A stretch of DNA of 64,000 nt, taken from Winogradskyella sp. UBA3174 (GTDB lineage Bacteria; Bacteroidota; Bacteroidia; Flavobacteriales; Flavobacteriaceae). The stretch spans positions 28,991 to 92,990 of the forward strand of contig NZ_DEXW01000057.1 of NCBI RefSeq assembly GCF_002364335.1. The letters run 5' to 3'. Below are positions 36,737 to 45,730 of this stretch, piece by piece (position 1 is the first letter of the stretch; every line of letters starts with the position of its first letter). The translations under genes and the position numbers were made by a program. A model generated the notes under the pieces. That model ran no database searches. It was not told the DNA's origin and saw only the letters and a program-made list of their open reading frames with translations.

Positions 36737-36764
36737 ATGTGAAATAACTTGAAACACAGAAGAA

Positions 36765-37772
36765 ATGAGTAGTGAAAAAGACGCAAAATTAAAAGCCTTA
36801 AAACTAACTTTAGATAAATTAGACAAGGCTTATGGCAAAGGGACCGTAATGAAAATGAGTGATCAGGCGATTGTAGATGTAGAAGCTATTTCTTCTGGTT
36901 CTTTAGGCTTAGATATTGCTTTAGGCGTAGGAGGCTACCCAAGAGGAAGAGTGATTGAAATATATGGACCAGAATCTTCTGGTAAAACAACAATGACTCT
37001 ACACGCTATTGCAGAAGCGCAAAAAGCTGGAGGTATTGCTGCATTTATTGATGCAGAGCACGCGTTTGACCGTTTTTATGCAGAGAATCTTGGTGTAGAT
37101 ATTGATAATTTAATTATTTCCCAGCCAGATAACGGTGAGCAAGCTCTTGAAATTGCAGATAATCTAATTAGATCTGGAGCTATTGACATTGTTGTTATTG
37201 ATTCTGTAGCCGCTTTAACACCAAAAAGTGAAATTGAAGGTGAAATGGGAGATTCTAAAATGGGTCTACATGCACGTTTAATGTCTCAAGCGTTAAGAAA
37301 GTTAACAGCATCGATTAGTAAAACGAATTGTACAGTAATGTTTATTAACCAATTACGTGAAAAAATCGGTGTAATGTTCGGAAATCCAGAAACAACAACA
37401 GGTGGTAACGCATTAAAATTTTATGCTTCTGTACGTTTAGATATTCGTCGTTCTACGCAAATAAAAGATACAGACGGAAATGTATTGGGTAATAAAACTA
37501 GAGTGAAAGTGGTTAAAAACAAAGTAGCCCCTCCCTTTAGACTTGCAGAATTTGATATTATGTATGGTCAAGGGGTTTCTAAAGTAGGTGAAATATTAGA
37601 CTTAGCCGTTGCCCATGAAATTATTAAAAAGAGTGGTTCTTGGTTTAGTTATGGAGACACAAAACTCGGACAAGGTCGAGATGCAGTTAAGCTTTTAATA
37701 AAAGATAATCCAGATTTAATGGATGAATTAGAAGCCAAAGTTAGGGCTCTAATTAAAGAAGCGAAGAAGTAA
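36765..37772 (+). CDS. recA: Recombinase RecA
   Basis: 335 residues. Walker A is GPESSGKT (68-75), Walker [12 protein letters not shown], and loop L2 region [23 protein letters not shown]. It forms filaments on single-stranded DNA, drives homologous recombination and stimulates LexA-type self-cleavage. Full length, with its own promoter and terminator, so monocistronic. Confidence 0.98.
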   Translation: MSSEKDAKLKALKLTLDKLDKAYGKGTVMKMSDQAIVDVEAISSGSLGLDIALGVGGYPRGRVIEIYGPESSGKTTMTLHAIAEAQKAGGIAAFIDAEHAFDRFYAENLGVDIDNLIISQPDNGEQALEIADNLIRSGAIDIVVIDSVAALTPKSEIEGEMGDSKMGLHARLMSQALRKLTASISKTNCTVMFINQLREKIGVMFGNPETTTGGNALKFYASVRLDIRRSTQIKDTDGNVLGNKTRVKVVKNKVAPPFRLAEFDIMYGQGVSKVGEILDLAVAHEIIKKSGSWFSYGDTKLGQGRDAVKLLIKDNPDLMDELEAKVRALIKEAKK

Positions 37773-37778
37773 AAATTA

Positions 37779-37807
37779 AAATCCTGAAAAAAATTCAGGA
37801 TTTTTTT
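37779..37807 (+). terminator. Rho-independent terminator of recA
   Basis: Arms AAATCCTGAA / TTCAGGATTT around AAAAA, followed by a T-run to 37807, 7 nt after the stop codon. Confidence 0.9.
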
Positions 37808-37864
37808 AGTTTTAGACGCAACCCTTTTGCTTTTATTGCATCTACTATATGAAATTAATTATAT

Positions 37865-38311
37865 ATGAATATGAAAAAGTATGTATTATTAGCAATTTTA
37901 TGTATTGCAATGTTTACATCTTGTAGTTTAGATGATGATTCGACAGCTAATTTTTCTTTAGAAGTTTTACCTATTGAAAGTGTAGAAATGCCAGAACAAT
38001 TTATACATGGAGAAACTTACGAAATTTTTATTACATATGTTGCACCAAGCTCCTGTTATGAATTTAATGATTTTATCTATGAGATTGACGGTCATGAAAG
38101 AACAGTTGCAATAATAAATACCGTTTACAACAATGCTGATTGTATAGAAGAAACAGAATTAGTAACTGTAAGTCTCGATTTTACTGTAACCGGAACTGAA
38201 ACATACGTGTTTAAGTTTTATCAAGGTGAAGATGATCAAGGTGTAGATCAATACTACTTAGTAGAAGTTCCTGTTGTTCTTAGCAGAACAGTAGGCAGTA
38301 CTAGACAATAA
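37865..38311 (+). CDS. Hypothetical lipoprotein
   Basis: 148 residues with a lipoprotein signal (KKYVLLAILCIAMFTSC, lipobox FTSC, Cys at ~19) followed by SLDDDSTA, an acidic stretch like the lipoprotein export signals that send Bacteroidota lipoproteins to the surface. The rest is beta-rich with two cysteines (SSCYEFND, NNADCIEE). No family recognised. It precedes the sigma factor by 32 nt on the same strand and may be the sensed or exported partner of that system. Confidence 0.75.
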   Translation: MNMKKYVLLAILCIAMFTSCSLDDDSTANFSLEVLPIESVEMPEQFIHGETYEIFITYVAPSSCYEFNDFIYEIDGHERTVAIINTVYNNADCIEETELVTVSLDFTVTGTETYVFKFYQGEDDQGVDQYYLVEVPVVLSRTVGSTRQ

Positions 38312-38343
38312 ATTAATAATTATTAATTAATTCCAAAACTAAT

Positions 38344-38889
38344 GTGAGTTTAGAACAACTCATTAAAAATTGTGTTAAACAAGATGCTCAAGCTCAAAGC
38401 CAATTATACAAGCAATATGCAAGTAAATTATTTTCGCTTTGTCTTAAGTACTCAAAAAACTATGTAGAAGCAGAAGATAATCTGCACGATGCATTTATAA
38501 CTGTATTTAGTAAAATAGATCAGTACAATAATAAAGGTTCTTTTGAAGGTTGGTTAAAGCGTATAGCAATAAATACATCATTGCAACGCTACAGAGAAGA
38601 TGTTGGAGTTTTTGACATTATTAATGAAGGTAATATACCAGACGTATCTGTGGACATTAATGATGAAAGCTTGAGTTTAGATTTTTTATTAAAAATCATT
38701 CAAGAATTGCCAGATCGTTACCGTTTGGTTTTTAACCTTTATGTTTTAGATGGTTATTCTCATGTAGAAATTAGTGAGTTAATTAATATTTCAAACGGAA
38801 CCTCAAAATCGAATTTAGCACGAGCTAGATTAATTTTAAAAGATAAAATAGAAGCTTACAAAGCGAATTCAAATTCGCAGTATTTATAA
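38344..38889 (+). CDS. ECF-type RNA polymerase sigma factor
   Basis: 181 residues with a GTG start. Region 2 is at ~20-90 (LYKQYASKLFSLCLKYSKNY, AEDNLHDAFITVFSKI, GSFEGWLKRIAIN) and region 4 at ~115-172 (LPDRYRLVFNLYVLDGYSHV, EISELINISNGTSKSNLARA). It directs polymerase to a dedicated regulon. The gene for a membrane protein with the build of an anti-sigma factor follows after 2 nt, the usual sigma/anti-sigma arrangement. Confidence 0.93.
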   Translation: MSLEQLIKNCVKQDAQAQSQLYKQYASKLFSLCLKYSKNYVEAEDNLHDAFITVFSKIDQYNNKGSFEGWLKRIAINTSLQRYREDVGVFDIINEGNIPDVSVDINDESLSLDFLLKIIQELPDRYRLVFNLYVLDGYSHVEISELINISNGTSKSNLARARLILKDKIEAYKANSNSQYL

Positions 38890-38891
38890 TA

Positions 38892-40490
38892 ATGAGTGAT
38901 AATAAAAATATAGACAGACTTTTTCAAGAAAAGTTTAAAGACTTTGAAGTTGCGCCAAACGATGCTGTTTGGAATCGCATAAGTGAAAGTTTACCCAATA
39001 CTAAGAAAAAGCGCAGAGTTGTTCCTTTATGGTGGCAAATTGGTGGTGTGGCTGCGATCATAGCACTATTACTTACCGTTGGTGTTTCTGTGTTTAATTC
39101 TGACGAAAATCCAAATCAAAATTTACCTGTTGTAAATACAGATAAAGTTTTAGAAGATGAAGGAGCCTCAGGTCTTGAAAAAGCACCTAAGACTAAACAA
39201 GAGAAACTAAATACTAAGAAAAAAGAAAATTTACAGTTTGTAGGATCTGAAAAAAATACGGAAATAGATAAGGAAACAAGTTCAACTAACGAAAGAACTA
39301 GTTCTGATGAGTTAACGATTCCTAAAGCACCTCAGAAAAATGCAGTCGTTCATAATCCAACCAATAAAGAAGCAACTGTAGTTTCCCAGAAACGCAATAC
39401 TTTAAATACAATTATTGAAAATAATGATTCTGCTAAGGTAGCTTCAAATACAAATAAGAGTACTATTTCGAATATTAACAATACCGTTTCGAACAATTCA
39501 GATAAAACGAAACTTGCTTCTGAGACTGACATAAAGTCTTCAATTAAGAAGTCTTTAGAAAACAGCAAATCAGCTGTTGTTAATAATGACGCTAAGGGTA
39601 GCAACAATTCAGAAAATAATTCTATTGAAAAGAATGCTTCTAAAGATGAAAATACTGAGAATTCTGCTACTGAAAATTCATTAATCGAAGATGCTACAAA
39701 ACAATCTATTGAAAATGCAATAGCACAAAATACCGACAAACCTATTATTGAAAAAGAAGAAGGTAAACAAAGCAGGTGGAGCATTGCGCCAAATGTTGCG
39801 CCTGTTTATTTTAGTTCATTAGGTCAAGGATCTTCATTAGATATGCAGTTTAGTGAAAATACTAAAAGTAGCGATATTAATATGAGCTACGGTATTGCAG
39901 GTACTTATGCTGTTTCAAAAAAATTAAAAATCCGTGCTGGTGTTAATCGTGTCGATTTAAGTCAAACCACATCAGATGTATTTGCCTTTACAGGGGCAGA
40001 AACTGCATTTAGAGGTGTTGATGCACAGTTTAGTAACATTGCTTTTAGTAATGGTGTACAAACAGTTTCTCTAATGAGTGCTAAAATGCTAGACAGATCT
40101 ACTTCCCCAGAATTATTTAATACTAAAATAGCTGGTAATATTGATCAACGTTTTGGTTTTATAGAAGTGCCTTTAGAATTAGAATATCGCTTAGTAGATA
40201 AAAAATTTGGTGTTAATGTTATTGGTGGATTTAGTACGTTTTTCTTAAATGAAAATGAAATCTACGCTGACATTGACGGGATTTCTACCTTAATAGGTGA
40301 AGCAAATAATATTAATGGTACTAGTTTTAGTGCAAATTTTGGGTTAGGCTTCGATTACAGTCTTTCTAAACAATGGAATATCAATCTTGAACCAACGTTC
40401 AAGTACCAAATAAATACATTTAATAATACGTCTGGTGATTTTAGACCTTTCTTTATTGGTGTATATACGGGATTAAGTTTTAAGTTTTAG
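38892..40490 (+). CDS. Predicted dual-membrane-spanning anti-sigma factor with C-terminal outer-membrane barrel
   Basis: 532 residues in four parts. Residues 1-45 are cytoplasmic with a conserved-looking NIDRLFQEKFKDFEVAPNDA and VWNRI segment. Residues 46-68 are one hydrophobic helix (WWQIGGVAAIIALLLTVGV) after a KKKRR stop-transfer. Residues ~70-295 are low-complexity, Asn/Ser/Lys/Glu-rich and long enough to cross the periplasm. Residues ~296-532 are an OmpA/PorT-size beta barrel (WSIAPNVAPVYF ... FIGVYTGLSFKF) ending in a terminal Phe, the outer-membrane insertion signature. There is no signal peptide. The layout matches dual-membrane-spanning anti-sigma factors reported in Bacteroides. It follows the sigma gene by 2 nt. 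Confidence 0.75.
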   Translation: MSDNKNIDRLFQEKFKDFEVAPNDAVWNRISESLPNTKKKRRVVPLWWQIGGVAAIIALLLTVGVSVFNSDENPNQNLPVVNTDKVLEDEGASGLEKAPKTKQEKLNTKKKENLQFVGSEKNTEIDKETSSTNERTSSDELTIPKAPQKNAVVHNPTNKEATVVSQKRNTLNTIIENNDSAKVASNTNKSTISNINNTVSNNSDKTKLASETDIKSSIKKSLENSKSAVVNNDAKGSNNSENNSIEKNASKDENTENSATENSLIEDATKQSIENAIAQNTDKPIIEKEEGKQSRWSIAPNVAPVYFSSLGQGSSLDMQFSENTKSSDINMSYGIAGTYAVSKKLKIRAGVNRVDLSQTTSDVFAFTGAETAFRGVDAQFSNIAFSNGVQTVSLMSAKMLDRSTSPELFNTKIAGNIDQRFGFIEVPLELEYRLVDKKFGVNVIGGFSTFFLNENEIYADIDGISTLIGEANNINGTSFSANFGLGFDYSLSKQWNINLEPTFKYQINTFNNTSGDFRPFFIGVYTGLSFKF

Positions 40491-40554
40491 GTAAATTTAA
40501 ATTAGGTTAGGTTATTGCAACCACAAATTAAGCAATGATGAATGCAATGATGAC

Positions 40555-40584
40555 AAAAGCTACTCTTGGTTAGAGTGGCTTTTT
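40555..40584. terminator. Bidirectional terminator between the anti-sigma gene and plsC
   Basis: Arms AAAAGCTACTCT / AGAGTGGCTTTT with a TGGTT loop and a T-run on the + strand. The only mismatch is a U-G pair on the + strand RNA. It overlaps the last codons of plsC, which ends at 40570. Confidence 0.82.
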
Positions 40585-41328
40585 AGTTTCTATTAATTTA
40601 GAATTGCTTAATTCATCCCAAATTAAAGTTCTAGCTTTTTCATTTAAAGCCTTAGTGTCGGCAATGGTTAAACCCTCTGTCTTTATAAACTTATGAATCT
40701 TAGCTCTCATTTTTCCTGGTCCACCACTGAAAAATGTATAAGAAAATCGTTTCTTATTATCATAAAACGTAATAGGGACTATTGGTATTTGATGATTAAT
40801 AGCTAAACGAAACGCTCCATCCTTAAATGCATCTAAGAGCACGTCTTCTTCTGGCACACCTCCTTCCGGAAAAATACAAATACTAACACCTTGTTTTAAA
40901 CGTCTTTGCGCTCTTAAAAATACGGCTTGTCTACTTTTAGCACTGCTTCTATCTACTAAAATACTTGTGCGCTTATAAAATAAACCAAATAACGGAATTT
41001 TAGCCAATTCTTGTTTACCAACAAATACAAATGGATTTTTAGACAGTACAAACATTAACATAATATCTGCCATAGAGGTATGATTAGCTACAAACATGTA
41101 ACTCTTATTTGGGTCTGGAATTTCTTCTTTTTTAATAGCATAAGCAAAACCCATACCTATTAAAATAAATTTAGACCAAATCCGTGCTAATCTAAAAAAA
41201 AGTGGATACCATTTTTCTTTAGAAATTGAGACAATTAGCAATGGAAACATTACAATAATTGGTATCGCAACCAAAATATAGAACCAAATACGATACAAAA
41301 CCCAAAAAGGATACTTAAAAAGTGCCAT
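40570..41328 (-). CDS. plsC: 1-acyl-sn-glycerol-3-phosphate acyltransferase
   Basis: 252 residues. The HX4D motif is NHTSMAD (His83, Asp88) and the second motif is IFPEGGVPEED. A membrane segment lies at ~10-33. It acylates lysophosphatidic acid to phosphatidic acid at the inner membrane. A TAGTTTTG box on the minus strand at 41334-41341 is so near the ATG that a very short or absent leader is possible. Confidence 0.9.
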   Translation of the reverse strand: MALFKYPFWVLYRIWFYILVAIPIIVMFPLLIVSISKEKWYPLFFRLARIWSKFILIGMGFAYAIKKEEIPDPNKSYMFVANHTSMADIMLMFVLSKNPFVFVGKQELAKIPLFGLFYKRTSILVDRSSAKSRQAVFLRAQRRLKQGVSICIFPEGGVPEEDVLLDAFKDGAFRLAINHQIPIVPITFYDNKKRFSYTFFSGGPGKMRAKIHKFIKTEGLTIADTKALNEKARTLIWDELSNSKLIETKKPL

Positions 41329-41374
41329 AGGATCAAAACTAGTTAATTAAATTAAATTGTTCTACTAAAAAATT

Positions 41375-41382
41375 TACCTTTG
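41375..41382 (+). promoter_or_regulatory. -7 box TACCTTTG for trpS
   Basis: An exact TAnnTTTG match 51 nt before the ATG at 41434. A TTG at 41357-41359 is only 15 nt upstream, so the -33 element is uncertain. Confidence 0.45.
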
Positions 41383-41412
41383 TTTATTATTGAAGTTTAA
41401 TTTAACGAGGCT

Positions 41413-41426
41413 CCTGCTTTTGCAGG
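41413..41426. repeat. CCTGC-TTTT-GCAGG hairpin in the trpS leader
   Basis: Member of the dispersed CCTGC/GCAGG hairpin family, here 7 nt upstream of the trpS ATG. The stem could affect ribosome access. Confidence 0.55.
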
Positions 41427-41433
41427 TAATGCT

Positions 41434-42405
41434 ATGGCAAGAATACTAACAGGCATACAAAGTACAGGAACACCACATCTAGGAAACATCTTAGGTGCAA
41501 TATTACCTGCAATAGAACAAGCAAAAGAGGTAGCTAACGATTCATATTTATTTATAGCAGACTTACATTCCTTAACACAAATAAAGGACGCAGACACATT
41601 ACGCAGCAATACCTATTCTACCGCAGCAACTTGGTTGGCCTTTGGATTAGATATAGATAAAACCGTGTTTTACAGACAAAGTGATGTGGCACAGGTTACT
41701 GAGTTGTCTTGGTATTTAAACTGTTTCTTTCCTTTTAAAAGACTTGAGTTAGCCCACAGCTTTAAAGACAAAGCTGACCGTTTAGACGACGTTAATGGTG
41801 GGTTATTTATTTACCCAATGTTAATGGCTGCTGATATTTTACTGTATGATGCAGAAATAATACCTGTTGGAAAAGATCAAGAGCAGCATATTGAAATGAC
41901 ACGTGATGTTGCATCTCGTTTTCATGCAAAAATGGGTGGTGAAACTTTTGTTTTACCTACTGCAGATATACAAAAAGAGACGATGCTTATTCCTGGTACA
42001 GATGGAGCCAAAATGAGTAAAAGTAAAGGCAACATAATCAATATATTTTTACCAGAGAAGAAATTACGAAAGCAAATTATGTCTATTCAAACAGATAGTA
42101 CTCCATTAGAAAATCCTAAAGATTGGGGAACCTGTAACTGTTTTGCGCTTTACAATTTAATGGCTTCTAAAGAAGACGTTGCTACTATGAAAGCGAACTA
42201 CGAGAATGGTGGTTATGGTTATGGACATGCCAAACAAGCTTTATACGAATTAATTTTAGAGCGTTTTGCTGAACCAAGAGAACGTTACGTCTATTACATG
42301 GAAAACTTAAACGAAATTGATTCTGCATTAGCTAAAGGTGCTGCTAAGGCTAAGGTTGTGGCTGATGATGTATTGAAACGTGTGAGAGAAAAGATTGGGT
42401 ATTAG
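41434..42405 (+). CDS. trpS: Tryptophanyl-tRNA synthetase
   Basis: 323 residues, class Ic. The HIGH motif appears as PHLGN (14-18) and the KMSKS loop is intact (193-197). GLFIYPMLMAADILLYDAEI and VGKDQEQHIEMTRD are diagnostic of TrpRS. Charges tRNA-Trp in the cytoplasm. Divergent from plsC; followed by a dead gene on the other strand. Confidence 0.96.
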   Translation: MARILTGIQSTGTPHLGNILGAILPAIEQAKEVANDSYLFIADLHSLTQIKDADTLRSNTYSTAATWLAFGLDIDKTVFYRQSDVAQVTELSWYLNCFFPFKRLELAHSFKDKADRLDDVNGGLFIYPMLMAADILLYDAEIIPVGKDQEQHIEMTRDVASRFHAKMGGETFVLPTADIQKETMLIPGTDGAKMSKSKGNIINIFLPEKKLRKQIMSIQTDSTPLENPKDWGTCNCFALYNLMASKEDVATMKANYENGGYGYGHAKQALYELILERFAEPRERYVYYMENLNEIDSALAKGAAKAKVVADDVLKRVREKIGY

Positions 42406-42432
42406 TTTAGAATCTAAAGCCTACTGATAACA

Positions 42433-43180
42433 TCAATCTTTTGTAAAGAGATATTTAGAGCTTACTAAAGTTTCTATCAGTTTTTTAGGAATAGAAACTT
42501 TACTGCTATTTTGGTCTCGGTAACTTTCTAATTCATTGTACTTTTTAGTGTATGCTTCTGTGTATTCTTTCCATGAAATAGACTCTATATCACTATTTTT
42601 ATATGGGTTTTCAATGACAAAAGAATCTTTTCTATTTCAATTTTATTTGCCGTTATTTTTAATACACCATCATTTGATTGTACTTAAAGTATACATCCTG
42701 GTAGACCATAAAACTTCCAAGGTCCAGTTTCAAATGCTATACTTGTAGTAAAATATGCAGTATAATATCTACTTCTATAATTGACCTTAGCCTTTTGACA
42801 AGTGTATCCTAAAATTTCTTTTTTTGTGCTGTGTATTTCCCAATTAAAAAATATTCATTGAATCTCTAACTAAAAAAGGTTTTAAAAAGACTCTTTCAAC
42901 ACTATAAATGTTTTTTTCTTTATAATTTTTATAAATAACAGGGTTTTCATCAACTGGAAACACCAAAACTGAACCACCATCAACACCTGGTTCTTCTTCT
43001 ATAAAATCAAAATTACCTACAAAACCCATCTCATAATGAGATGCTTCACCATTAGATAATAAGTCTAGAATTTAAAGTAGTAGGCGTTGGTAATTGTTCA
43101 AATTTAAGAGTAAAGGTATAATCAGTTACTATAAGAATGAGCAGCAAAAAAAACATATAATAAACTTCATAAAATGTCAT
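42433..43180 (-). pseudogene. Decayed GLPGLI-family gene
   Basis: No full frame survives, but minus-strand fragments line up as one protein: a start near 43170-43180 with hydrophobic signal codons; FEQLPTPTTLNSRL; then, after a frame change, LSNGEASHYEMGFVGNFDFI ... SMNIF; then KKEILGYTCQKAKVNYRSRY, a stretch ending GPWKFYGLPGCIL with the GLPGLI-type motif; and finally ENPYKNSDIESISWKEYTEA to SSKYLFTKD before a TGA at 42433. Several frameshifts and at least one internal stop (TAA after GLPGCIL) are needed. It explains the 915-bp gap between trpS and dprA. The remaining part (43181-43320) shows nothing. Confidence 0.75.
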
Positions 43181-43320
43181 GATAAGAAAAAACCTTGAAA
43201 TCCATACTTTGTCTATTCCATAAGTTTAATAAAATAGTCTAAGATAAATTTGCGGAAATTATTATTACGCTTAGATATAAGTTTGATTATTAGAATTTTA
43301 GACTTATTTATAATAACTAT

Positions 43321-44424
43321 CTAAATCACCTCAAACAACTTCCCAGGCAAAGGTCTAATCACACCTTTTAATTCCATATTAAGTAAAATACCTGCAATTT
43401 TATAGGTTGGCATTTCGCATTGTATAGCAATAACATCTAAAAGCTCCTTATTATTATCTTTCAGGAAATTATAGATGATTTTTTCGTTGGGTTCTAGCTC
43501 TACAAAAAGTTGTTTTTGTACTGCTGGTTTTTTATTAGATTCTAATTCCCAATTTAATATATAAGGCACATCTAATGGATTAGATAATAAATGTGCTCTC
43601 TGAAATTTTATGAGGTTATTACAACCCACACTTTGACTATCTGTGGTTCTTCCTGGAACTGCAAAAACTTCTCTATCATAAGAATTAGCAATATCTGCGG
43701 TGACTAAACTGCCCCCTTTTTCAGCAGATTCTATAACTATAGTCGCTTCACTAAGACCTGCAATTATGCGGTTTCGTTTTAAAAAATTATTTCTATCAAA
43801 AGCATCTGTACTCCAAAAGTCAGAGTAAAACCCTCCGTGATTTTCAATATCAGCTACATATTTTTTATGTACTTTAGGGTAAATTTGGTTTAAGCCATGT
43901 GCTAAACATCCTATGGTTTGTAAGTTGTGTTTTACAGCTGCTTTTTGTGCTGTAATATCTGTGCCGTAAGCAAACCCAGAAACGATTACAGGATTAAATT
44001 GAGATAGTGATTCTACAAGTTTCTCGCAAAACGCAATGCCGCTTGTGGTTATTTTTCTTGCTCCAACAATGCTAATAATGCGTTGTTGTTTTAGATTTAT
44101 ATTTCCAGATTGAAACAAAACAATTGGGCCATCAATACAATGCTTCAGTTTTTCAGGATAGGTGTCTTCTGTAAAATAATGAGCTAAAAGGTTATTGTCT
44201 TTTATAAATTTTAATTCACGCTCAGCTTCTTCAATATGAATTTTATCAAAAAGGCCTTCAATAGTAATAGTGCCTATGCCATCAATTTTTAAAAGTTTGG
44301 CTTTGTTTTCCTTTAGAACGGCTTCTGCAGAACCACAATGGTTTATTAATTTTTTAGCTGTAGTTGCCCCAATTTTTGGAACGTGTTGCAAAGCTAAAGC
44401 ATAAATAAGTTGTTGGTCTGTCAT
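43321..44424 (-). CDS. dprA: DNA-processing protein DprA
   Basis: 367 residues. An N-terminal helix-hairpin-helix/SAM-like region (LQHVPKIGATTAKKLINHCG) precedes the Rossmann domain with SIVGARKITTSGIAFCEKL, VSGFAYGTDITAQKAA and VIESAEKGGSLVTADIANSY, and a winged-helix C-terminus (~305-367). DprA loads RecA on incoming single-stranded DNA during natural transformation. A complete copy suggests competence potential, though no other competence gene is in view. Confidence 0.95.
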   Translation of the reverse strand: MTDQQLIYALALQHVPKIGATTAKKLINHCGSAEAVLKENKAKLLKIDGIGTITIEGLFDKIHIEEAERELKFIKDNNLLAHYFTEDTYPEKLKHCIDGPIVLFQSGNINLKQQRIISIVGARKITTSGIAFCEKLVESLSQFNPVIVSGFAYGTDITAQKAAVKHNLQTIGCLAHGLNQIYPKVHKKYVADIENHGGFYSDFWSTDAFDRNNFLKRNRIIAGLSEATIVIESAEKGGSLVTADIANSYDREVFAVPGRTTDSQSVGCNNLIKFQRAHLLSNPLDVPYILNWELESNKKPAVQKQLFVELEPNEKIIYNFLKDNNKELLDVIAIQCEMPTYKIAGILLNMELKGVIRPLPGKLFEVI

Positions 44425-44672
44425 TTAACTATCTAATATTATAGGCAATGTTGCCACGAATTAACGAATATAAATATTTAATTCTGGATTTTTAGAAATC
44501 GTTTTAAATTAGATAACTTATCAATAAGGCTCAACTAAAATTATAGAAATGACTGTACAACACTAATAAAAAGTTTATTCCTGAATTTGTGGCAAATCAA
44601 ACAGATAAACGAACTTATTCTACGATGTTAATAACTAAATCGCACTAAAGGCCTTTCAGAATCAAAAATTTT

Positions 44673-44680
44673 TAACTTTG
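44673..44680 (+). promoter_or_regulatory. -7 box TAACTTTG for the HU-CCDC81/SPOR gene
   Basis: An exact TAnnTTTG match ending 6 nt before the ATG at 44687. Transcription would start on or next to the ATG, so the mRNA may be leaderless. No clear -33 TTG is seen. Confidence 0.45.
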
Positions 44681-44686
44681 TTCTCT

Positions 44687-45625
44687 ATGCAGTTAGAGAC
44701 TTACATTAGCGACCTTTTATACCGATACGATTGTGTTACTGTTCCTGGTTTTGGAGCATTTCTATCTAGTCGTGTTTCTGCTAAAATGCACGAATCTACG
44801 CATACGTTTTATCCTCCAAAAAAAGTACTGTCTTTTAACGAACAACTGCAAAACAATGATGGTTTATTAGCCAACTATATTGCTGAAGTTGAAAAAATAC
44901 CGTACGCTACAGCTACAGCTAAGATTTCTAAAAAAGTGAAGTCTATAAAGTCCTACTTAGTTGAAGGAGAAACTATTCAGTTTGAAAATATTGGCGAGTT
45001 GGTTTTAAACAAAGACGGAAAAGTTTTATTTGATCCATCTAACCACATCAATTATTTAACTGATGCCTTTGGATTATCTCATTTTACGTCTTCAGATATT
45101 ACACGTAAGTTTTACAAAGAAACCGTTGAAGCTATTGAAGAAAGAACTCCTATTACTTTTACACCAGAAAAACGCTCTAATAACAACTGGTTAAAATATG
45201 CTGCTACCGCTGTAATTTTATTAGGATTAAGTGGTTTTGTAGCTGCCAATTTTTATAATAACACCATTGAAAATCACAACCAATTAGCACAAGAAGAGGC
45301 GAACGAGCAACTCGATGCTAAAGTACAAGAAGCGACATTTGTGATTAGTAATCCGTTGCCTGCTGCAACGTTATCTCTCAATAAACAAAGTGGCAATTAT
45401 CATATTGTTGCTGGTGCTTTTAGAGTGGAAGCCAATTCTGATAAAAAAGTAAATCAGCTTAAAGACAAAGGTTATAAAGCTAGAAAAATTGGTGCTAATC
45501 GCTATGGTTTACACGAAGTGGTTTACGCAAGCTTTGAAACTAGAGCAGATGCACAACGCGAACTTTATAAGGTACGTCTTGAGCACAACCGTGATGCTTG
45601 GTTGTTGATAAAGAAGCTAGATTAA
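44687..45625 (+). CDS. HU-CCDC81 and SPOR domain protein
   Basis: 312 residues from the ATG at 44687; the upstream in-frame TTG at 44678 is inside the promoter box and was rejected. The N-terminal ~130 residues hold the bacterial HU-CCDC81 pair (ISDLLYRYDCVTVPGFGAFL ... PPKKVLSFNEQLQNNDGLLA). One transmembrane helix follows (~168-190, LKYAATAVILLGLSGFVAANF), then a periplasmic SPOR domain at the C-terminus (YHIVAGAFRVEANSDKKV ... AWLLIKKL). SPOR domains bind denuded septal peptidoglycan, so a role in division or envelope-nucleoid linkage is inferred. Confidence 0.9.
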   Translation: MQLETYISDLLYRYDCVTVPGFGAFLSSRVSAKMHESTHTFYPPKKVLSFNEQLQNNDGLLANYIAEVEKIPYATATAKISKKVKSIKSYLVEGETIQFENIGELVLNKDGKVLFDPSNHINYLTDAFGLSHFTSSDITRKFYKETVEAIEERTPITFTPEKRSNNNWLKYAATAVILLGLSGFVAANFYNNTIENHNQLAQEEANEQLDAKVQEATFVISNPLPAATLSLNKQSGNYHIVAGAFRVEANSDKKVNQLKDKGYKARKIGANRYGLHEVVYASFETRADAQRELYKVRLEHNRDAWLLIKKLD

Positions 45626-45704
45626 TTCTCTAAACACGAATCTTACATTGTAATATTTTAGGTATTAATAGTCTAAATTGTTCATCTACAATTTAAAATC
45701 CCTT

Positions 45705-45712
45705 TATCTTTG
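45705..45712 (+). promoter_or_regulatory. -7 box TATCTTTG for the thioesterase gene
   Basis: An exact TAnnTTTG match 18 nt before the ATG at 45731. TTG at 45678-45680 gives a 24-nt spacer, slightly long. Confidence 0.5.
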
Positions 45713-45730
45713 CGCCAAATTTAAAAGCTT

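Noticed and set aside
36629..36826. 65-residue minus-strand ORF across the recA start
   Set aside because: It covers the recA promoter and start and is hydrophobic by AT-rich composition; no supporting signals.
39350..39784. 144-residue minus-strand ORF inside the anti-sigma gene
   Set aside because: It is the antisense of the low-complexity Asn/Ser/Lys/Glu linker, which gives an artificial Ser/Leu/Phe-rich hydrophobic frame.
42536..42748. 70-residue plus-strand ORF after trpS
   Set aside because: It is opposite the decayed GLPGLI gene and has no protein-family features.
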